Shown: positions 47,326 through 58,565, counted from the first letter of the stretch. The stretch is 64,000 nt of DNA from Aralia elata (GCA_034770075.1 CM068382.1:88529766-88593765); one strand, 5' to 3'. Program-made: numbers and translations. Notes: generated by a model from the sequence alone, not told the origin.

Positions 47326-49181
47326 TGTTATATAAGGAAGCCGTAGGCTCAAGAATGGACTTATTTCGATAAGAAACGAGTAAGTTATAAAGACGTAAAG
47401 TAGGCCCGAGAAAACTGTCAAACAGCCCAGTTGCTAGTTCTTATGCAGTGAGTTTTGTTCTAATATGGACACCTGAAAGCGAACGGGTTGACCTGTCCGA
47501 TTGGGAACGAAATTTTTGTCTAAAGCAGACACCTGAAACATACAGGTTAAAGCTGTCTGGATTGGGTGATGATTACTCGCAGTAGATTTTGTTAGTAAGC
47601 AGATAGGTCTTACCTGTCTGGATATTAACTAAAGAAGAACTTGGCCTAAAGCAGACAGTCTTAACTGTCCAGATAGATAATCAAAATGAAATATGTTCTA
47701 AAGCAGACAGTCTTAACTGTCTGGATTAGACCTGTAACATAGAATCTAAAAAGTTTGGACACGTTGTTTAATTTATAAAATGTGAACGACCTAAAATTAA
47801 TAGTATTGTAATGTAAAACAAAGTGTGTTGGTTTTCCAAAAGCCGAGTAGTTGGCCAACGTTAAGCTACGTTGTCCCGAACTATATAAGACAAGCGTAAT
47901 AGATTTTAATTAAAGAATAATTTAAGATGTCTTAAGTTATGAGACATGAGCATCACGAGACTTTAGAATTAAAGTCTAATCTATAAACGAAGCTAAAAGA
48001 GAAATACACCGGGGTGTATATAGTTAAGTACATTATGTCGAGATATAAAACCCGAACATCGTGAATTATAAAATAAGCTAGGATAAACTAATATAGCAAT
48101 TATTTAAATTAAGGTAATAATATAGTAAATTGTATTTTACTATAAAAGCCATGTATTAGCTGTTTAAACTCCGAAATTGCGAGCAAAGTTAAAGATATTT
48201 TTGAAATGGAATATAAATGGTTTAAGCTTCAAGATGTAAAATATTTACATCTTAAAATGTGTGAGACCCTTATTATTTATTAATAAAGTTTCTAAAGGAA
48301 CCAATATTGGTTTTGAATGAAGTATAAATAATATTAGTTTTTATTAACTAATATTTATTAATAAAGAATATACATGCATGTTTTGTAACATATTTAATTA
48401 TCTAAATGTGTGTGCATATAAATACAATTGTGTAGGATTTGTGGAGAGAAGTTAAGTTAAATTTTAGCGGTAATCTCCAATCAAGGCAAGTTTCCTAAAC
48501 TTACTCAGACATTTATTCTGTGCAAGTTCCCTAACTCAAACTCGAGTTATTATCTTTTAAGCATGTTAGTGGATAATTATTATTGATTATTCCACATCTA
48601 TGATTATTGATTCACACTTAGAGCATGTTGCATATGTTCATCAGGTATGAAAGGCTGATCACCTTCATTACCTTAAGGTTCAGTTAAATTGGTCCATGGT
48701 CATTATTGATACCCTGTATTATTGAATTCAGTCATTCAATCATTGAAGTTTTGATTCATGCTCATTCACAATTATTATATTGTTAAGAAATTCTAAAGCT
48801 TATTCTTTCCTTCAATCATGATATATCTTCTTTGTATTTAAACTTGCTGAGCAAAGTAGTTGCTCACTCTTGCTATATCATGATAACAAATTTTAGATTA
48901 ATATGAATGTTCGAGAAAAGACAGAGGCAGATGCAAAAGACGTTGATATACACGTTAACTATTAAGTTATTTGGATGTAAGTTACTTATGTAAACCTTAT
49001 GTACGTTATTAAAGGAATGTATCAAGATAAATGTTGTAGACCTTGGGAAATGTTGTAGAATACTCTGGAATAAATAATATATGTTTATATTTTTCGCATT
49101 AGTTATAGAGTAGGTATGAAGATGATGTATCGTGACGTACTAGATTCGAGGTTTAAGGTACCCGGATTTGGGGGCGCCACA
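47326..49181 (+). mobile_element. Right LTR portion of the 11.9-kb insertion
   Basis: LTR-like sequence related to 35.1-36.1 kb (GCAAGTTCCCTAACTCAAAC; GGTATGAAAGGCTGATC; CTTGCTGAGCAAAGTAGTTG). It includes a tandem CAGACAGTCTTAACTGTC-type repeat at about 47,460-47,740 and ends GGGGGCGCCACA at 49181. Confidence 0.75.
47460..47740. repeat. Tandem CAGACA...TGTCTGGAT repeat in the LTR
   Basis: Five or so copies of TCTAAAGCAGACAGTCTTAA followed by CTGTCTGGAT, 50-60 bp apart with variants. Each unit is an imperfect palindrome (CAGACAG...CTGTCTG). Confidence 0.75.
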
Positions 49182-49186
49182 AGGAT

Positions 49187-49287
49187 AGGTCAAATATTAA
49201 TTTAAATAGTGAACCGTATATTCAGAAGGGGGAACAAGATTTAATTGAACTTGAGTTTGCAGAAGGAGTGCCTGAACAAAATGAGGG
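49187..49287 (+). pseudogene. ULP-like gene, rest of the C48 core exon
   Basis: Continues the frame of 36883-37308 across the insertion (RSNINLNSEPYIQKGEQDLI, then EFAEGVPEQNEG), ending at GTAAGG. The VPEQNEG segment precedes the oxyanion Gln and catalytic Cys region in this family. Confidence 0.8.
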
Positions 49288-49376
49288 GTAAGGTTTATAT
49301 TTTTTTCATTTCTAATAGTTTTCAGCCTAGTATGATGTTTGGTTTGATTTGTTTTCTGTTTTGTTTGTTCTTGCAG

Positions 49377-49590
49377 TGATTGCGGTATGTTCACAGTTTG
49401 TTTTGCTGAACATTTTCTTCGTCAAAAGTTTGATGAAATTCCTAAACCATTCCCCATCATCCAGTACAGGAAGAAATTATGTGTTAACCTATTCATGCAT
49501 GCTAGGAACAAGCAACTAGAGGGATACAATTCTGATACAGAAATATCCAGGAAGATTTGTCCCAGAATAGTAGTTTGGTTGTCTTTGTAT
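49377..49590 (+). pseudogene. ULP-like gene, C48 exon with catalytic Cys
   Basis: Starts after TTCTTGCAG and reads GDCGMFTVCFAEHFL; the Cys of DCG is the nucleophile of Ulp1/SENP-type SUMO proteases. It continues to FMHARNKQLEGYNSDTEISR. The frame stays open to 49722, but the last part is hydrophobic low-complexity and includes a GGTTACTG motif, so coding probably ends near 49,590. The triad residues are all visible across exons, yet the stops at 27262, 37150 and elsewhere make the gene non-functional. Confidence 0.85.
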
Positions 49591-50935
49591 TTTCTTTGTA
49601 TTTTTTTCCCTTGTTTTTATTTGGAAATTCATAACCACTTGTTATGGTTACTGATTTGTTATTGTTTAGTGAATTTTTATGTTAATGGAATTACATATTT
49701 GATTCTTTTACCAATGATTTGACATGATTTGTTTTTCCATATTTTGTTTTTTGGATTCTTTTATTTAGAGGTAACCAATTGTATACTTTCAATTTCTTTT
49801 ATGAATCATGCAATTAATGTCGGTGTTGTTGCTTACACAATCTGGTTACCAACTATTATATGAGTAATTATCTTGCTCATACAAGTCTCATTTTTCTATA
49901 TGTTGCTTCAATTAATGAATGAATGAACATAAAGTAAGTCTAATTACAATTAACAATAAAAGCAATCAACGATAGTTCTTATCCAAAGGAAACATCAAAT
50001 ATATTTCCCAATTCTAGCTGCAATAGAGAAGCAACATAATTAAAGTAGTAATACTAGTTACAGACTTATAACACCATGATATTTACTCTAAAGTTGCAAT
50101 TATTTCAATCATATTCCCCACATGATAATACAAAGGATGCAAAACTAATAACTAAGTAACCCAACAGTTACTTCTTCCATTCAATAGTGGACCTAATAAA
50201 AAAATAAATGTTTACTAGTTTAACAAAAACAACCGTAACTTGGTGCATAAAATGCTAGAAGAACAAAAACTAACACATTCAGATTCTAAGAAAGTGATCA
50301 CTTAACATTTTACAGTTAAGAATCTTCTTTTTCATTTTTCTTTTTTGGAAACAAATATACAAAATTAAGGCATCATTGCAATAGTTTAAACATATTTCAC
50401 TTCATAATAGAAAATTCGAAATTAGCAAACCTTCTGACCAATTTATATATAAAGTAGTAGCTAAGTAGTAGCACAACAAAAGGGGGACTAGAAGACTATA
50501 TTATAACTACTCTTTGAATCTACATTATAAACACATAACTTTGCCTATATATTCATAGAAAACAGTGACACACAGAGAAAAGTTTTACACATAATTCAAA
50601 AGATTAATAAGTTGATAGTACTAACAAGCTACTCCTTCAGATAATAGATAAAAAATAGGGAAGTCAAATATATATATTGCAAATGCTTCATAAAAAAATT
50701 CACACCAGTTACCAAGTGTTACATGTATTTGTTTTCTTTATCCTGTAAAATCATGATGGAAGTTACCTGTAAAAGCATGATGGAATCATGATGCAAAAAT
50801 TGCATTCAATATTGTGTACAACAATCTTGGTTACCTTAAATTTATAACAAAGTTACCATATGTCTGTTTTTTGGTTACTCACAGTAAACAAACAGTTGTT
50901 TTTAAACATACACTTTTCTTTGCTGATGTACTATA
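49591..50935. other. Convergent intergenic region of the MULE
   Basis: Non-coding AT-rich DNA between the 3' ends of the ULP-like gene (plus) and the transposase gene (minus). GGTAACC/GGTTACC motifs recur (about 49,770, 49,843, 50,706, 50,828). Confidence 0.6.
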
Positions 50936-53715
50936 TCAAACATTCTTTGATCGTAAAATTAGTGGATTATTGCATGTTTTCCTGTTGTGTCCTTTTTCTT
51001 GGCATCTGTTGCATCTGTTTTGAATTTGATTTCCAGATCCATGCTTGTACCTACCTATCTTTGGTCTTCCCGCTGGTCTTCTTGTATTTGGTGGTTTTAC
51101 ACATATGTTTCTTATTTCTTCTGGCACATCCCAATTCGCTTTATCACCTAATGGCAGGATGGAAGCTGAATAACTGTTTACCAAAGTTGCTTTTGAGTAG
51201 TTTTTTGAGCAAAAATCATAACAGCTCAAATTCCATTTGCTGATAATAGTAGCAGCGTGTGGACAAGGCATCTCGTGGTACTTAAATTTATGGCATGTGC
51301 ATGTCCTTTGTTCTATGTCCACAATAAATTGTTTGTTGACATCGTAAATAGTAAAAATCACTAAGTTTGATGTCTCAACCTACCACACAATTTAAGGTTG
51401 TAGTTAGTATGTATAATCATTTTGTTTTTTTAATTCGAAATAATTGAATGCATATTTAATGTTTGTTTCTTTTTCAGCATATACATGTAACCACTAATGA
51501 CTAGATAGATTTCCATAAAATGCAAATGCAACTTCTGGTAGACATGCATGTAATAATTTTAAAGGTGTAGTACTGACCTTAAGTTTCTTAGACTCAATGA
51601 TATTAGATTGAAGTGTTCTCTCAGCTGTTGTGGAAAGTGTAGTGAATGTTGATATAGTTGCTTGTTTGTTTGTGAAATACTATCTTTGAATCATACAACG
51701 AAGGCATTCAACCATTGTTGTAACTGGAAGTTCCCTGATTCCTTTGATTGCATTGTTGATAGATTCGGCTGTATTTGAAGTCATGGTTGAGTACCTGCTT
51801 ATAGTGCCATGGAGTCTTATGCACTTCTTTAACTTTACCTCTTCCTCCAAATATGTCCTTATTAGAGCATCAATTGCATCAAGTACGACCATGTGTTTGT
51901 TGAATTCTTCAATGGTGTAAGCTCTGCAAGCCCCGTTGTATGCTTTTTTGAGTTCTTCTCCTTTCTTTTTGAATCTGTTTTTTTATATTTTTCAAAACAT
52001 GATATGTACATGAACTATGCATGACATCGGGGAATACAAAGTTTAGTCCCTGTACAATGGCTTCATGTCTATCTGAAACTATGCATTGTCCTTCTCTTAC
52101 TCCACATGCCTTTTTCAAATTGACGAAAAACCATCTCCATTAGAGGTCATTTTCATTGTCAACCACTACAAAAGCTATCGGAACAATGATTTTGTTTGCA
52201 TCCTGGGTGCTTGCTATGAGGAGTGTCCCCTCGTAGGTTGATTGCATGAATGTGCTATCAATTACAATGATTGGGAAACACTGATGCCATGCTTCAATGG
52301 ATGCTCCTATTGCAAAGAATAGATACTTAAAACGTCCATTTGTTTCCAACTCCAGGGCTGTGATTGAACCTGATAAGAAATTTCAGTAATGCCAATATAA
52401 ATGTATGGAGTAGATGTTATTCACAGTTGTAGATTAGGGCAACAATTTGTATGGTTACTGTTAGACAATTAATTAACATTTAATATTTTCATATGGTACG
52501 GATGGTGTCCAGAATGCCATTTAAGAGTAACCTTTTATGTAGATATTGACTACCGATAAAAAACCATTGTTTTATACTTTTTTTTCATAGTTCAGTTGGT
52601 AGTTAAACCTTCATAGACATGTAACCAGTTTAGGTAAATTGGGTTACCAATTAGTTACTAGAAATCTAAGAACAATTTCCAATCGTTACCTTGATTTGTT
52701 TTCTTCAACATGTGCAACCATGAAGGGATCAACGACTAATCGTGTGGATTTCCTCTTACTTTTTCCAATGCTTTCTCCTTTGATCTCTATGCTTTTGGTA
52801 AGTGATAGACACATTATACTTTGTCATCATGTCTTCCACAATATCTGTTGGTTTGTTTATTTTCTTCAGATTTGTTAATCTATGCATTATTTATTTACTA
52901 ACCAACTCACTATTTGCTTGTCTGTGATCTCCAAGTAGTATGTCCGATGAACATATGTGTATATCATTGAATTCTCTCACCTTGAACATACTGGTTTTTC
53001 GAAACTTTGATGCTCTCAATTTCCAATTGCACTTTTCATCCTCTATGCATACTAGCACAAAGTCTCTACCACTTGTTCTTTGAACAATGTGTTGTCGATT
53101 TTGCTTGATTGAATGTAGCCTTATTGCTTGTGCTAGGATTATTTTGTCTTTATAAGTTTGATGTACTTTCACTTCATATTCATTCGGATCCGATATGACT
53201 TCATCATATTGTTTTTCATCATATCTGTCTTGTTCTTGATCAATAGTTTCAATGGCAAGCTGCTCAGCATATTTTATTCCAATTTGGTAATCTTGTGTTG
53301 CCAGTGGTATAAGATCTGAATTCCATTGTGTCGAACTGATTGGCCTTACAGTTTGCATCATATTTTTTTCTAGATTTCTCAAGTTTTGTAAGATTGTATT
53401 GCCTCCATTGTTGTATATCTCCTCTATAATTAGTGGAAACTTGCCTTGTTCATATGATTTTCTACTCACTTCTATATAGAATTTGAAGGTTGTTTCATTT
53501 TCTATACTGATTGAGGGAAGGTCGCTTCTAATGTGAAATTTGATTGACAATTTTGTTGTGTTGGTGTCTACCATTATTGCACTGCATACCAAGTTGTTCA
53601 TTTCTGAGAATGAATAAGTTGATGGGACTAGTAGGCCGATAACTTCAAAATTGTTGTATTGGTAACTGTCAGACCACATTCCATTGAAATAAATTACAAC
53701 TGGAATCATCTCCAT
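50936..53715 (-). pseudogene. mudrA-type MULE transposase, multiply disrupted
   Basis: Read from ATG at 53715: PB1-like N-domain (IPVVIYFNG...), MuDR DNA-binding domain (CIEDEKCNWKLRASKF, DIHIC, GDHRQAN); exon 52,690-52,840 (ALEKVRGNPHD, LIPSWLHMLKKTNQ); exon from 52368 with DDE core (GSITALELETNGRFKYLFF; IIVIDSTF; IIVPIAFVVVDNEND; SDRHEAI; CTYHVLKNIKK); SWIM zinc finger (CTCHKFKYHEMPCPH) and a CCHC knuckle (CNRCQEKGHNRKTC). In-frame stops occur at 52137-52139, in the 52.7-kb exon and near 51,680; a frameshift lies in an A-rich run near 51,970-51,990. Introns end at GT-AG sites. It would have cut and pasted the MULE at its terminal repeats. SWIM plus PB1-like architecture fits the Ulp1-carrying clade. 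Confidence 0.92.
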
Positions 53716-53749
53716 CGTCTGACAACTGAAGCAATAAAAAAAATATACT

Positions 53750-55460
53750 ACTGTTAATGGTAACCAACTCAATAGTATATAGTAACCAACTTATATCAAA
53801 TTGATAACCATAAATATGAAACACATTGTTTACATTTAGCTTTTAACCAAATCAATGCGTATCATGATCTCGGGACCATCTAAATACTTAACAAGTAAAC
53901 CTAGATAAACAAATTCTTACATGACAGTAACAAAAAAATATTTTAAAAAAAGAAAAAGAAGAAAACCTGAAGCATTACAAAAAATATACTATTATAAATG
54001 GTAACCAAATCAATATTATGTGGTAACTAAAATATAGCTAATTGGTAACCATAAACATGAACCACATTGTTTGCATTCAGCTTATACTAAAATCAATGCG
54101 TATCATGAATTGGGAACCATTTAAATAATTAACAAGTAAACCAAAGTAATCAAGTACTTATATTACAGTAACAAAAAAATATCTAATTGGTAACCATTCT
54201 TATGAAACACATTGTTTGCATTCAGCTCATAATTAAATCCCTTTGTATCACGATCTTGTTACCAATTAAAGATTGAATAGGTAAACCTAGGTAACCAAAC
54301 ACTTATATGAAGGAAACCAATTTAGAAATGTGTATTAACTATGGATGTAAATGATTTGAAATTAGAAAGACCCATACCAAATTTCCAGAAAACAATAATA
54401 CTTTATAAGAATCTGTAATCCATCGACAAACAACTAACAATCCTTTACTTATTTTTAAAACAGTGCACAACCTTTAACTCTGATCAAATTACTTTCTTAA
54501 AATAAGCTTAATTAAAATGGGAATAACAACATTGAGATGAAGGTTTTATTTATTCACTCCACTGCTTCGTGATTACTAATATGAGAGAATAAACGAAGTG
54601 ATTGTACCTTTTAGTTTTCTGAATGCAACAAGTCAATAAGTCCAAATTAGAAGAAAAATTAAAAGGTTGATCCCAATCAGCTTACCTGTTATTAACAAAT
54701 AAACAATGAAAATCAAACTTGAAGCCAAATTAAATTAAATAAAAAAAAGAAAAAACTGAAGCAGTACACAAAATACAGTATTGTGAATGTAACCAAATCA
54801 ATATTATGTTATAGTTAAAATATAGCTAATTGGTAACCATAAATATGAAACACATTGTTTGCATTCTGCTTAAAGTGGAAACAAAATACAATACCGTGAA
54901 TGGTAACCAAATCAGTAGTATGTGGTAACTAAAACATAGCTAATTGGCAACCATAAATATGAACCACATTGTTTGTATTCAGCTTATACTCAAATCAATG
55001 AGTATCATGAATTGGGGCCCATTTAAATACTTAATACCTAAACCTAAGTAACCAACTTCTTATATTACAGTAAAAAAAATATCTAATTGGTAACCAATCT
55101 TATGATACACATTATTTGTATTCAGCTCATAATCAAATCCCTTTGTATCATGATCTAGTTACCAATTAAAGATTGAACAAATTAACCTAGGTAACCAAAC
55201 AACTATATGAAGGAAACCAATTTAGAAATTTGTAATGAGAGAAGTTCACTCAGTGGGACTAGTTGGCCGGTAGCTTACAGAATTGTGGCAACTGAAGTAT
55301 TAAAAAAGATATAATATTGAGAATCGTGTCCAAATTACCATTATACAGTATATAATACCCAAAATATAGTAACCAAATCAATAGTATATAGTAACCAAAA
55401 TATATCTAATTGGTAACCATAAATTAAAAATAAATTATTTACATTCAGTTTATAATCAAC
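53750..55460. repeat. GGTAACC-rich repeat block upstream of the transposase
   Basis: A unit reading TAATTGGTAACCATAAATATG then CACATTGTTTGCATTCAGCT occurs about seven times. A ~350-bp block at 53,991-54,346 is duplicated at 54,894-55,238. GGTAACC, GTAACCAA and AGTTACC variants exceed thirty copies. It lies between the transposase start and the right terminal repeat, where promoter and transposase-binding sites would be expected. Confidence 0.85.
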
Positions 55461-55869
55461 TCATTGCGCATGATGACCTGGTGACCACTTAATCTTAATG
55501 CAGATTTAGGCAACCAAACAATGAAAATCAAACTTCAACCCAAATTAAAATAAAAAAAAGGAAAAAAGAAACATACGGATCTTTAATTGTCTACTTATTT
55601 CACCGGAGAAAATTGTAGAAGTTTTAGTGGAGACACGATTGTAGATAACTTAAGAATTCTTTGGGTTAACAGAGCACGACAAATCGATCATCAAAGCAAC
55701 CGCCGAATCCGTAAAGGGATCTTCCTTGCCTCTTGAGTGCATACATAACACTAATCGCCGTCATGGTCTTCCTCCATGCGTGCTCAGTATAGTTGACGAT
55801 ATCACGGATCAAACTGTCGTGGAAGATGCTGCTCATGGAGGGATTTGTTTAGTGTGATCAATTTGTTTA
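55461..55869 (-). other. Probable promoter/leader of the MULE transposase gene
   Basis: Non-coding. A less AT-rich portion at 55,670-55,850 resembles a transcribed leader. No coding similarity is recognised. Confidence 0.35.
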
Positions 55870-56034
55870 GGTTTACAAAGTATGGTAACTGCCGGATATG
55901 TCTCCTTTTTTTCAGCGGTTAAATGATACGTGGTGGAATTAATTTCTCCTTGTTGCACATTTTTTGCAATTATTTTATTTGTGCACTAGTTTTGTAATTT
56001 TTTACTAATTATTGTATATTACTGTAAAGAACTC
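55870..56034 (-). repeat. Right terminal inverted repeat of the MULE
   Basis: Reverse complement starts GAGTTCTTTACAGTAATATA and carries TTACAAAACTAGTGCAC and AATGTGCAAC, aligning with the left end, then a GTTACCATAC motif. Confidence 0.65.
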
Positions 56035-56043
56035 TTTTATATA
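56035..56043. repeat. Right 9-bp TSD of the MULE
   Basis: TTTTATATA, identical to 6556-6564. Confidence 0.7.
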
Positions 56044-56643
56044 TTTATGGTACTTTAGAATGTGTATAATTAGGGTTTATACAAATTTAGTATATCAAAA
56101 CGAGTCAAATATGTTGGTTTACAGGTTTATAAGTTTTAATGATGACAACTTGTTTGGACCGATAGTGTTTTCGATTGACAGGTTTAGGCTGGAAACATTT
56201 TTACGCTGACAATTATGTGCTGGAATTCTAGAGGCCCAACATGGAGATGGAAAATAGAAGCCCTATTAGATTAGTCCTCTAGGAGATTACATAGGAAATT
56301 ATGTAAGAATTTTAACTTGATTATTTAATTACAATGCAGGTTCTATACTTGCTAGAAAATTCTTTTAAATTTTGTTTTTTATAAAATTTCCTATAACAAG
56401 TCAAACAATTATCCTATCAGTTTGGAACTCTTCAAAGATTTGCTTTACAAGTCCTATTTTATTTCAAACTATTTTACAAAGTCCTAGGGATATTTGAGTT
56501 TGAAATATTGACTGAAATATTTTGTCTTCAAAGATTTATAGTTCTATCCTATCAAAATAAAATCTTTCCTTAACAATTTTGGATTGGGTTCTTTAGAGTT
56601 ATTCCAATGTTATAAATTTTAGCAGTTGGACTTTATATGTATG

Positions 56644-56676
<33 letters not shown>

Positions 56677-56785
56677 ATAAGTTGAAGTTTTTAATAACAA
56701 TCTAATCACTAATACAATTGATTTACACAAAAAGCCTTATAACAAAAATTCTTCTGCACTGTTCTTAAATTATCTTTGTTGGAAA
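56044..56785. other. Spacer with (TA)n(TG)n microsatellite
   Basis: No gene. The simple repeat is at about 56,645-56,678. TTTCCTATAACAAGTCAAAC-like sequence could be decayed LTR. Confidence 0.5.
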
Positions 56786-57180
56786 TTTTATAGTTATTGG
56801 TTGTAATTATATTTCTTTCATCTTAAAACTTGTATACAAGCTCTATTGGCTTGTGATTGATCCAGTAGTTGTACAAAAGGAGCTCAAAGTTGTAGAGGTG
56901 CAAAGGAGGCAGAGGTGTCTAAAGAAAATTAGAGTTATTTTGTACAGGGAGTTTTGTAATTAATTATTAAAGAATTAATGAAAAACTATTGGGTATCAAT
57001 TGATACCTGACCTTGGATGTAGGCCCATAGATTAGAGGACTAAGGGGCTGAACCAGGTATAAATCTTGGTGTGTATGTGTAATTGATTGTTGTTTTACGT
57101 TTACAATTTATTTAATTATGTTTGTTGTTGGTTTTCTGCATTAGAAAATATCAAAAACATCATTGCATACGCGTTTCATA
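56786..57180 (+). mobile_element. Ty1/copia-type LTR remnant
   Basis: Contains ATTGATCCAGTAGTTGTAC, ACCTTGGATGTAGGC, GCTGAACCAGGTATAAATC and TTGGTGTG in the order seen at the 3' end of plant copia LTRs (TGGACGTAGGC...GAACCACGTATAAATC...TTGTGT). No coding region or partner is in the window. Confidence 0.5.
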
Positions 57181-57332
57181 TAAGTCTGAGGTAGTACAGG
57201 AAGAAGTATAAGAATCATTCAATATAGACAACTCAAAGCAGAAAGCTAATTTTCCTATCTGGATTACATCCGGAAAAAAAATAACAAAAATTTCTCACAC
57301 TACATTGACACACGCACACCTATTCATCCCCA

Positions 57333-57717
57333 CATTACAAAAAAAAATGGTGATTCTGCAACAAACGATTTTCATTGCTACAGGTGCGAAATTTCATTGC
57401 CAAAGGCCATTTGTAATGATTTTTCGGTCGTTGGACCATCCTTTGCGCAATCTAATTAACTAGCAACGAAATTTTTTTGTTCGTTGCAAAAAGTGAGATA
57501 TTTCGCGACGAAAGTTGATTTTTGTGTAAAAGCACAGATCATTTAGCAATGAAATATATTGTAGCAAATTTATTACAACTTTCGTTGCAAAATCCGTCTA
57601 ATTGGCAACCAAAAAACCTTTTTTTGTCAACGAAGATAAAATTTGTTTCGTTTGATACAGATTTACCAACGATGTTTGTCGGCTAAACAGTATGAAAATT
57701 GTTGCCTTAACTGGTTT
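57333..57717. mobile_element. CACTA-type end of the AGCAACGAAA family, cut by an LTR
   Basis: Starts CATTACAAAAAAAAATGG (CACTA with one changed base) and carries TTCATTGC, GCAACGAAA and TTTCGTTGC copies as at 46.5-47.3 kb. It stops abruptly at 57717 where an LTR begins. Confidence 0.65.
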
Positions 57718-58565
57718 TGTGACAGCCCGAATTTTTGGGAACTGTTATAATAAGAATTTAATAATGAAATTCTTATTATGAGACGTAATGGGTAGCTTGA
57801 TAATTCAAGCTGGTGAATATTATTGAATAAATAGAGTTTTATTAATAATATTATGAGTTAAGCATTTAAAGGTTATATTACAACCTAGAATATGAGTATG
57901 ATAAGTAAGTGTGAAAGTTTTCGTTTAAGCGAATACGGTGATTTCGAAAAATATCGTTGAATTGTTATTCACGCGGGCACTATATACGCCTAAATATGCT
58001 ATTTATTGGATTAAATAAATAGTTTGATGGAAATTATTATTGAATAATTTATTTGGTGTAAAGGTATTAACCAAATATAGGTGGGATATATGTACATTGA
58101 TATACAAGATTATGGGAAGTTAATCGGGAAGAGTAGCGATCGCGAATCGTGAATACCATTTGTAAACTGGGCTTATTAATATTATTAAAAGGAGTAAATA
58201 TTATTTTCATGAGATGTATTGTAAGGTTATTTTATAACCTGGACTATGTGTATGTGTTGGTTTTAAGTGTTGTTGTCACTTGGGAGCGAATAAATTGATT
58301 TGCGAAAAATCGCTAAATCACTATTCACATGGCACGTTTCCCGAGGTACTATTCATGCCAAAACAAATTTATGTCTTTTTCGATCTTGAATAATTTTGTT
58401 AAGATGCGTGTGCGAAGGAATAATTTTTCCAAGCGTTAGAATTTTTATTTGAGCCCATTCGGGATTTAATTAGTATCCGAAATGTTTGATATGGGTGGCC
58501 CTAATAAATGGCCCAACCTAAGACCCATTGTTTTACCCATGACCCAACCCATATTGCATGACCCA
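57718..58565 (+). mobile_element. Gypsy-type LTR fragment
   Basis: Begins TGTGACAGCCCGAATTTTTG, related to the start of the solo LTR at 29721 (both continue AATAAGAATTTA...TTCTTATT). No right end or TSD is recognised; it fades out near 58.5 kb, so it is truncated or rearranged. Confidence 0.6.

Larger units (their letters stand above)
37309..49181 (+). mobile_element. LTR-bounded insertion carrying host gene fragments
   Basis: Begins TGTGACAATCCAAAAATT and ends CCCGGATTTGGGGGCGCCACA (last 12: GGGGGCGCCACA), with a 5-bp TSD. The outer parts (about 37.3-39.3 kb and 47.3-49.2 kb) look like LTR sequence related to the other gypsy LTRs here. No gag or pol is found. Between them lie a TIM17 pseudogene, single exons of two other host genes, a Stowaway MITE, a LINE scrap and CACTA-type ends. 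Either a solo LTR was itself invaded by a gene-capturing DNA transposon, or a retrotransposon lost its own genes. The first fits the CACTA-like ends better. Confidence 0.8.
6565..56034. mobile_element. Ulp1-carrying Mutator-like element (KAONASHI-like MULE), 49.5 kb with nested insertions
   Basis: Ends are diverged long terminal inverted repeats, about 6565-6730 and 55870-56034. Both read inward as a G, then TTTACA..., a TTACAAAA..AGTGCA block, a second GTGCA about 30 bases on, and a GGTTAC/GGTAAC-containing segment. A 9-bp duplication flanks them. Inside are two convergent genes: a plus-strand DUF1985-Ulp1-type cysteine protease gene (8.6-49.6 kb, exons separated by later insertions) and a minus-strand mudrA transposase gene (50.9-53.7 kb). 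Removing the four LTR insertions and their TSDs leaves roughly 13.7 kb, a plausible size. Ulp1-like genes on MULEs are established for KAONASHI elements of Arabidopsis and other dicots. Both genes are broken, so the element is immobile by itself. Confidence 0.85.
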
